Source of the DNA: Telopea speciosissima
Lineage: Eukaryota > Streptophyta > Magnoliopsida > Proteales > Proteaceae
DNA length: 64,000 nucleotides
Direction: 5' to 3'
Assembly: GCF_018873765.1 (NCBI RefSeq)
Contig: NC_057916.1
Location: 10,682,001-10,746,000, forward strand
Below, one piece after another: positions 57,701 through 64,000 of the stretch; the first letter of the stretch is position 1; every line of letters begins with the position of its first letter. Position numbers and translations under genes: made by a program. The notes under the pieces were generated by a model, which was not told the DNA's origin, ran no database searches, and saw nothing but the letters and a program-made list of their open reading frames with translations.

Positions 57701-59437
57701 ATTAACATACTATAAAGTATTAAGTAATATAATTATATTATAGATCACAAATCAGTCAAGATGATCTAAATCTAGGTCAGTTTTCCAGTTCGGATATGAT
57801 ACTTGGCAGAAAAAGAAAACCCCTTCAACCCCCAGCTTTAATGTTCAATCTCCACTTTGATGAGCCTCAATGCAAATTTGTGCTTGTTTTTTTTTTTGGT
57901 GAATAATACATTCCTTATTCACCAAAAAAACAAAAAAGAGAAGCACAAATTTGCGCTTGTTTAATTACTCCTACTATGTCGTTTTTGAATGTAGATGGGA
58001 TCTACTTAGATTTTGACTAACTAGGAAGAAATTTTCTTTAAAAAAAATTGGGATTTTTGGGTTTTGGCAGCCTGTGTATATCAAGTGTATCAATCTGTAT
58101 CGGTTATGTACATGAACTTTTTATATATTGGCTTTGTATCGTGTCGACATGTCTAATCCCGATATGTATCAGCCGTATCAGTCCGTATGGTATTGATACT
58201 ATGAGTGGCTTATGCTCTAAGAGTGGAGGCCTTAAAATGGAGCTTATAAAATAATAAAACAAGATCCTCATGGTGTATGATGTACAATGAGGAAAGCTTG
58301 AATCATACTTCTATAGACCGTGACTTGGTAAACCATATATATATATATATATACATATAGGGTTGGCGTTCTCTGTGGGGGGAGCGTGGCCCTTGCATGC
58401 GTGCAGGGGCTAATGAGAGCATGCATCATGGGGGGCGGGGCGGTCATTTCACCCGTCTATGTCTGGGTGTGGGCGGTACACTCCCCCACAGAGAACTTTT
58501 CTCCACATATATAATATTCTTGACAAACCAACGAATTTATTAAGAACAAGAAGAAGAAAGATGCTCGACTATACTTAAGAGGAGCAATGCAAGTATTTGG
58601 AATCACATTATACCCAACTAAATAAGATCGGGTACAAGAATCCTCTTTTCCCATTCAACCATCTTAGGTCATATTTGTTTTTACCCAAAACCATCCACAT
58701 CATCTCTCACCACTTATTATTCCCAAGTCTTTTACAGTCTATCTCTCATTCTTCTAGATCCTTATACAATGAAAGTTATCCACCCCTGTGTATGATATGC
58801 TTGCTCTGCAAAGCCGTAAGAACTCTGCTATGTCCTTCCTTTCCAGATAGTGAACATTATTATGTCCTGCAGCATTAAGCTCCATAGATTTGTTCCTCTA
58901 CCTCTTATGGCAACCATTCTTAGCAAGCAAAGTAGTAACTGTGTGCATCTCTATATAGATGGCAAGGGCATTTGGAGAGTAAAGTGGGTAAAGATTAAAG
59001 AAGATCCCAGCATGAAAATTTTATCTATGATCTTATCAAAAGAACTTGGTAATATGCCTTTGAAAAACAAAACTAGATAGGAACATAAAGGGATACAACT
59101 GATGTTTGAAAAACAAGCATTTTAAAAAAAAAATAAAAATTACGCCAAAAGAAAGGAGATTGGAACATACTTCAGGCTGGTCTGTCTCCTGGATCAATTG
59201 CCTCAAAGTCCAATTTGGTTGCCTCTCAAAGAGCTTGAACATAATATCTTCCATTTCTCCACGGTCTCTCCTTGTTCTTTTCATCTCTGATCCTTTCACT
59301 GGCACTGTTTTCTTCTTATCCTAGCAGAAGAACAGATTAAATCTCTTACATATCTATTTGTATAATCTTGGCATGGTTAAGTTCCTATCTGATCAAAATA
59401 AAAGTGACCTGTGAAAATGCTTACAGAGAAATCTACC

Positions 59438-59469
<32 letters not shown>

Positions 59470-59781
59470 TGCTTACAGAGAAGTATCACACAGTGAGAAC
59501 AGTAATGGATAAATACCTTGGCTCCAGATGGCAGTAAACCAAGAGGCATTGGTCTCATGTGCACTCCTCGATTGTCATCAATCACCTTAAAAAGGGAGAA
59601 GAAGTGACAAAATTTATATACCAACTGAAAAGACATATACTGTATTATACCTGCACTTGTCTGGCTTTGGTCGAATATTTGGTTGTCCTTTCACGGCAAA
59701 GTTTGCCATAGTTCCCAATGTCTTTGTTATGGGGTTTCATGTCAAATTTATTTAGCACTTTCCCCTCCACTGAAACCTTTC
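54750..59781 (-). CDS. Transcription initiation factor TFIIF subunit beta (RAP30), last four coding exons (5' partial)
   Basis: Exons in order: 59651-59781, 59517-59585, 59171-59320, 54750-54869, ending in TGA at 54750-54752; all GT-AG and in phase. The 470 nt give about 156 residues. Seen: GKVSVEGKVLNKFDMKPHNK, YGKLCRERT, VIDDNRGVHMRPMPLGLLPS, then the C-terminal winged helix: KRTRRDRGEMEDIMFKLFER, QPNWTLRQLIQETDQPEQFV and LCVYNNKGTNQGSYELKPEY. TFIIF beta binds RNA polymerase II with TFIIF alpha and helps recruit it to promoters in the nucleus; the winged helix contacts DNA. The first exon shown begins with a split Gly codon, so an upstream exon must exist; I found none up to 64000, implying a first visible intron over 4 kb. 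The third intron of the visible part (54870-59170) is 4.3 kb with transposon pieces. Confidence 0.93.
54855..55080. repeat. 109-bp tandem duplication spanning the last 3' splice site of TFIIF beta
   Basis: On the plus strand AAATTGCTGCAAAGATRAGA, GAATCATAGT and GGATCTCAGACACAATCAAC occur twice with a 109-base offset. The duplicated part includes the acceptor TTTGCAG and the first bases of the last exon, giving a second potential acceptor at exon start 54978. Confidence 0.9.
56397..57022 (+). mobile_element. 5'-truncated RTE-type LINE with 18-bp TSD
   Basis: The flanks TACTAAAACCCCACTCAG at 56379-56396 and 57023-57040 are identical over 18 bases. Interrupted frames show FYRTVVRPAMMFG, CATEMRMLRWTCGKTRKD, IRADLGVAP and SRLRWYGH, the RTE reverse-transcriptase tail, and the end is a TTG-repeat tail after GTTGGGATAAGGCTG. 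Stops show that it is inactive. It lies in the 4.3 kb intron of the TFIIF beta gene, antisense to it. Confidence 0.9.
57340..58210 (-). repeat. GTATCGATAC-word repeat, copy 2
   Basis: It opens GTGTCAAGTATCGGTATCGG and is the inverted counterpart of 18240-18990. It keeps ATTAAGCAATAAATATTGAT, TGATTTAAATCTTCATTGG and the terminal GATACACTTGATATAC words in matching order. It lacks the 70-bp palindrome and contains its own small insertion at 57887-57945. Confidence 0.55.
57887..57945. mobile_element. Micro-insertion of inverted L1 3' tails with TSD
   Basis: A T-run followed by GGTGAATAATACATTCC is joined to TTATTCACCAAAAAAAC, so an L1-like 3' end appears in both orientations. The flanks CAAATTTGTGCTTG (57873-57886) and CAAATTTGCGCTTG (57946-57959) agree at 13 of 14 bases. 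Compare the L1 tail ATTCTTATTCACCCAAAAAA at 33891-33910. Confidence 0.65.
58368..58504. repeat. Short TIR element, copy 2 (GTTCTCTGTGGGGG ends)
   Basis: The left GTTCTCTGTGGGGGGAGCG and the right CACTCCCCCACAGAGAAC are inverted ends. The interior (CTTGCATGCGTGCAGGGGC, GGTCATTTCACCC, GTCTGGGTGTGGGCGGTA) matches 19690-19865. This is a non-autonomous DNA element. Confidence 0.7.
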
Positions 59782-60780
59782 CTACAAAGCAAGGATTTTC
59801 ATCCAGATTGTTATACTTAGTCGACAGTCCAAAAAGAAGAATAAAGTATCTTCAGGAACAATTCATCAGATTACTCTAATAAATAGCATATCCTGCTGAA
59901 GTATAAAAGTGCATAGGAAAAGGCGTAAAGCACCAACCTCTAACCATAAAAATTAAACATGAATATATTAATAATCTTGGGTGATAGAAGAAGCTACCTC
60001 TTTGTCTGGGTATGCATGCTTGGAAATTGTAAAAGGTTTGATGCGTTACTTCTGGAACCAAAATTTCAGGTATTAAATTGTAATCTCACATCGATACAGC
60101 TTGCATCCAAGAAGTACATCCATATTTGACCCAAATTGAGGATCCATACTCCGTGCTGCTTCTACATTGGGTCCACAATGAATGACAACTGTACAATTTA
60201 ATCTATTTCATGCCCAATGGAAGATGAGTGCGGATGCAGGAATCACAGATCAGAATCTGATGCTATCCAGATCATATTCATACCTGAGTTGAACTGCATG
60301 TAATTAGCCACAACTGGGTGTGCAACCAATGTCAACAAGTGGGTGCAAAAGATTGATTGACTTTTGTTGGGATCTCATCAGAGATTTCAATATTCCTTGC
60401 TAGTACACCATGCACAGAGCATACATGCAGGTCATGTATGTAGGCCTCTAACAACACTCGGTAACTCCATCACAAAATTCGGTAAAATAGAAACTTCATA
60501 TGTTATTCAACATATTAAACACATATTATGAATTAAAATATGTTCCTAGTTAAGAATTCGAAAAGGTTGGGCTACACTCTGTCCATAGTATTTATGTTTA
60601 ATTACCATTCACAGGAATGGTAACAATGCATACATATATGTATTTCAGGAAAAAAGTTTTTCAAGATAGCTGTTTTAATAAGTTTAGCAAGATTGGCAGC
60701 CAATGGGCGGCCAAATTTGAGCTAGTGGAGACTCTTCTCTTTATCTTCTCAAAGATATAAAATTATAATATATATATATA

Positions 60781-60944
60781 TAAAGGGCGTACCCAGTGAA
60801 TGAGGCTCCCGCCACTGCAGGGTCTAGGGAGGGTCATAATGTACGTAGCCTTAACCCAGCTTTGCGGAGAGCCTGTTTCCCGACTGGAACCCGCGACCAA
60901 TAGGTCACAATGGAGCAACCTTACCGTTGCACCAAGGTCCATCC
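60781..60944 (-). mobile_element. tRNA-derived SINE of Au-like type
   Basis: On the minus strand it reads GACCTTGGTGCAACGGTAAG with an A-box (TGGTGCAACGG, 60924-60934) and then GGTTCCAGTC as B-box (60882-60891). The usual Au-like middle and 3' part follow (GGTTAAGGCTACGTACATTA, GACCCTCCCTAGACCCTGCA, GGCGGGAGCC). It runs into an AT microsatellite at its 3' side; no TSD was found. It lies in the first visible intron of the TFIIF beta gene. Confidence 0.8.
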
Positions 60945-61049
60945 TCATACCCATAAGTAAACAAAAATATGCATCCACACAAGTCAACAAGGGACATCTA
61001 GTCTCTCACACACACACACACACACAAGTTAACAAGGAACATCTAGTTG

Positions 61050-63470
61050 AGAGAATGAAGTGACTTGTCATTAATGACAGTTTATTTATAATGACAATTG
61101 AGAATTACAACCCAATGGCAAAATAGTAAAGAGGGAAAACTAATACAACCCTAAAGTAACCTAAAGACAAAGAAACAATATTCCAATCCCACGGTTCTCA
61201 AGACTCTCCCTCAAGTTGGTGCAAATATATCAAACATGCCCAACTTGGAGACCAGTGGATGGAACATCTTACAATTCAGGCCCATGGTGAATACATCAGC
61301 TAATTGATTATCAGAAGTAGATCATTCCTTCCTCAAGCTTTTCTTTGATGAAGTGTCTATTGATCTCCACATGTTTGGTGTGGTTGTGCTGAATAGGATT
61401 ATGAGCGATACTGATAGCAGCCTTGTTGTCACTTTTAAGGCGCATAGGATCTTCAGCAATAACTCCCATATCACTCAAAATTCCCTTAAGCCACATAAGT
61501 TCACAAATTCCCTGTGCCATGGCACGGAATTCAGCTTTTGCACAGGAGCGAGAGATGACTGCTGTTTCTTGCTATGCCATGTGACAAGATTTCTGCCAAG
61601 GAAGGAGCAATAACCAGAGGTAGGTTGCCTATCATCAATGGATCCTGCCCAATCGGCATCGGTAAATATTTCCAGTCGAAGCTTCCGATTATTGGAGAAG
61701 AGGATTCCCTTCCTAGGGGCAGACTTTAAATATCACAATGTACGATTGACTGCTTCAAGGTGAGATGTCCTGGGATCATTAAAGGAAACAACTGACAATG
61801 CCCACAACATAAGCAATATCAGGTCTAGTATGGGACAGGTAGATCAACCGGCCAACAAGTCTCTGGTACTTTTCTCTATCAACAGGGTTACCCAAACCAC
61901 TGCACAACTGATGATTGACCTCAATAGGAGAGTCTGCAGGCTTACACCCTAACATGCCGGTGTCTTGGAGAAGGTCTAAGAATACTTCCTTAGGGAGATG
62001 AAAATGTCCTTATCTGACCTTGCCACTTCAATCCCAAGAAAATACCAAAGAGAACCCAAATCCTTGGTTTCAAATTCCCCTGAGAGTAATGACTTTTAAT
62101 GGGAGATTTCATCATTACTGTTCCCAGTGATCACTATGTCATCAACATACACAATGAGGGCGGTGATCCAGGTTCCATCTATTTTCATAAACAAGGTGTG
62201 ATCGGCTTGACTCTAACGATATCCAAATTTTTGTATTGTTTTTAGAAATCGACCAAACCAGGCCCTAAGAGATTGCTTGAGACCGTATAAAGATTTCTTC
62301 AACTTGTAGACATGACCAGTGCTGAAGGAAATGAGAAACCAGGACTTCTTCAAGATCTCCATCCAGGAAGACATTCTTGACATCCAATTGTTGGAGATTC
62401 CAACCCAAATTAAAAGCACAAGACAATAACACTCTTACTGTGTTCATCTTTGCTACAAGAGCAAAGGTTCTTGGTAGTGGATCCCATAAGTTTGGGTGAA
62501 ACCCATTACAACCAAAGGTGCCTTGTGAGGAATGAGTTCCATAAGCTCTTTACTTGACTGTGAATACCCATTTGCAGCTTACTAATTTCTTCCCTGCAAG
62601 GTGAGGAGTGAGTTCCTAGGTACCATTTTTATCCAAGGCCTGCATTTCTTCAATCATAGCAGTCTTCCACTTTGGATCTTTGATGGCTTCCTTCCAATCC
62701 TGTGGAATTGATACAGAAGACAGAGAGGAAACAAAAGCCCGATAGGAGGGTGATAAAGACTCATAAGAAACAAAGTGGTTAATGGGATGTTGGGTACATG
62801 AACGAACCCCTTTTCTAAGAGCAATGGGGCGGACATCAAGAGCATTAGCAGAAACAGGCACAGGATCAATAACATGAGAGATGTTACCTGATGGTAAGGG
62901 CAAATCTAGTGGAGGCACCACAATAGGTAATGGCTGAGGATCATCCATGGTGTCCTTTTGCCTGGATTTGTTCTGAGTGTAAGTTATCAAATCTGGAAAA
63001 GCAAGTGGTTGTGGGACTGATGTCTCCCCCTAAACAGGAATAGGGAGACTACCAACTACTAGAGTGAGTAACAACAGCTCTTCTTCCTCAAGACTCTCCG
63101 CCTAAAGAGGTGTCATGAAATACGGTTCGGACTCACGAAAAGTGACATCCAGGGTGACATAAAGACGGCGAGAAGGGGGGTTATAACATTTGTAACCCTT
63201 CTAAGAGGCCGAATAACCTAGAAAAATGCACCGAATAGCACGAGGATCCAATTTTGACTGAGAGGAAGAAGAATTATGTGCGAAACAAACACATCGAAAT
63301 ATTTTGGGAGGAAGAGACAATGCAATTGTGGGATCCAATAGGAAAGAAATGGGTGTCTTAAAATTAAGGACACTAGAGGGAACCCTATTAAAGAGGTATG
63401 TAGCAGTAAGGACAACACAAGGGTTGGATTGATGAGGAGGACGATTTGCAGCTGTTTGACCTTGAGGGGA
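61050..63470 (-). mobile_element. Degenerate Ty1/Copia retrotransposon (integrase end, RT, RNase H, LTR start)
   Basis: In minus-strand order: about 63220-63470 has VVLTATYLFNRVPSSVLNFK and LDPRAIRCIFLGYS; about 62616-62700 has DPKWKTAMIEEMQALDKN; 62213-62447 has [20 protein letters not shown] and [14 protein letters not shown] of reverse transcriptase; 61311-61560 has MAQGICELMWLKGIL, LKSDNKAAISIAHNP and TKHVEINRHFIKEKLEEG of RNase H. Near 61200-61215 a polypurine-like GAGGGAGAG and an AATAAA-containing LTR-like part (about 61050-61200) follow. Frames are broken by many stops, and gag, protease and most of integrase are missing. It is inactive. Confidence 0.88.
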
Positions 63471-63474
63471 GGGG

Positions 63475-64000
63475 GAAGGGATTTAGAAGCCAAGGCCGGA
63501 GGGTGAGGAGGGAGAAGAAGAAGGGTTTGCTGGGCATTTCCCAGAGGGGTGACCGAACAGCTTACAAGTAGTGCACTGGGGCAAAAGCCAGCCAAAACAG
63601 ACCTCCTGTTTGAAAGAGAAACCTTTATCATCTACAACCAAAATGGAGGAAGGTAGGGGTAATCTGTAGAGACTTCAACACAAATTCTGGCAAAGGCCAG
63701 TCAATCTTGTATCTTTGTCCTCCAGTCAGAGAAGAGAGGTTTGCCTAGAATTGATCCAATGATGCTCAGCCCATCCTCGCATAAAAAATGCAACGGAAGT
63801 CCAGGCAGAGAAACCCAAAGGGGGATGGAGCAAAGGTCAAGGTGATTGAGTTGGAGATAAAGAATCCATTGTTGTAGAAGAATCAGTTTCCGACCATTCC
63901 AAGGACCACCTTCAAGCGCACAAAATTTGTCTCCTTTGTTTAAAAACTTGAACATGACCACTGTCCAAAAGGTAAGCCTCAAAACTTCTTTGCAGTTTCC
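63475..64000 (-). mobile_element. DUF4283 plus zinc-knuckle retroelement ORF1 fragment (runs off the window)
   Basis: The frame at 63701-63982 has VMFKFLNKGDKFCALEGGPW, LILLQQWILYLQLNHLDLCS and IPLWVSLPGLPLHFLCEDGL, characteristic of DUF4283 proteins of plant L1-type ORF1. After a frameshift near 63660 the sequence continues DDKGFSFKQEVCFGWLLPQ and a CCHC knuckle CTTCKLFGHPSGKC (63532-63578). It is joined directly to the Copia remnant. The 5' side lies beyond the window. Confidence 0.8.

Noticed and set aside
60009..60061. Possible upstream exon of TFIIF beta on the minus strand (TFYNFQACIPRQR), with AG and GT-like borders
   Set aside because: The phase is compatible with the next exon, but the peptide only faintly resembles the expected MFKDFVPMCVFSE block, whereas neighbouring exons are highly conserved. 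It is more likely chance intron sequence.
60781..60944. tRNA gene
   Set aside because: A and B box motifs are present, but no cloverleaf; the 3' part is the Au-like SINE body.
1..64000. CRISPR array or prokaryotic-style operon
   Set aside because: The repeats here are tandem duplications, microsatellites and transposons; genes carry spliceosomal introns.

Overview
This is a stretch of nuclear DNA from a flowering plant, judged from the gene content, GT-AG introns and transposon families. Long repeat-filled introns and repeated L1, RTE, hAT-like, MULE-like and SINE remnants suggest a woody, perhaps early-diverging dicot (basal eudicot or magnoliid). The sequence does not settle the species. 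Gene names rest on recognising protein families; exon borders were placed by hand from splice signals, reading phase and homology, and every multi-exon model closes in frame.

Layout: (1) 1-1196 (+), the C-terminal coding end of a POWERDRESS (PWR)-like SANT protein. (2) 3519-5684 (+), a complete intronless L-type lectin receptor kinase of clade VIII. (3) 10185-21734 (-), a complete 15-exon isovaleryl-CoA dehydrogenase (IVD), 408 codons. (4) 23588-43019 (-), a complete 14-exon RluA-family RNA pseudouridine synthase 5-like gene, 382 codons stretched over 19.4 kb by insertions. (5) 46518-52766 (+), a two-exon S1FA-like small protein, 89 codons with a 6 kb intron. (6) 54750-59781 (-), the last four coding exons of a TFIIF beta subunit (RAP30) gene whose 5' exons lie beyond the window or were not found. 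A degenerate Copia retrotransposon and a DUF4283/zinc-knuckle fragment fill 61.0-64.0 kb.

The genes do not form a pathway: chromatin regulation, surface sensing, mitochondrial leucine breakdown, RNA modification and basal transcription are unrelated. Their proximity looks like conserved gene order. From memory, the Arabidopsis counterparts of PWR, PUS5 and TFIIF beta are consecutive genes, and those of the lectin kinase and S1FA are another adjacent pair on the same chromosome; here the two sets are interleaved.

Mobile DNA is the most interesting layer. Several insertions still carry exact target-site duplications (TSDs): a 1.93 kb Pack-MULE-like element holding a broken copy of a ribosomal-L1-domain gene (35394-37327, 9-bp TSD), a 5'-truncated L1 (13-bp TSD), two RTE tails (18-bp TSDs), two solo LTRs of one family (5-bp TSDs), a small MITE (8-bp TSD) and a MULE-like MITE (9-bp TSD). 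An RTE relic in the S1FA intron was split first by a solo LTR and then by that MITE. One PUS5 intron holds a mitochondrial-type rRNA scrap joined to a SINE tail by repeated flanks. I found no CRISPR array, intact tRNA gene or complete autonomous transposon.
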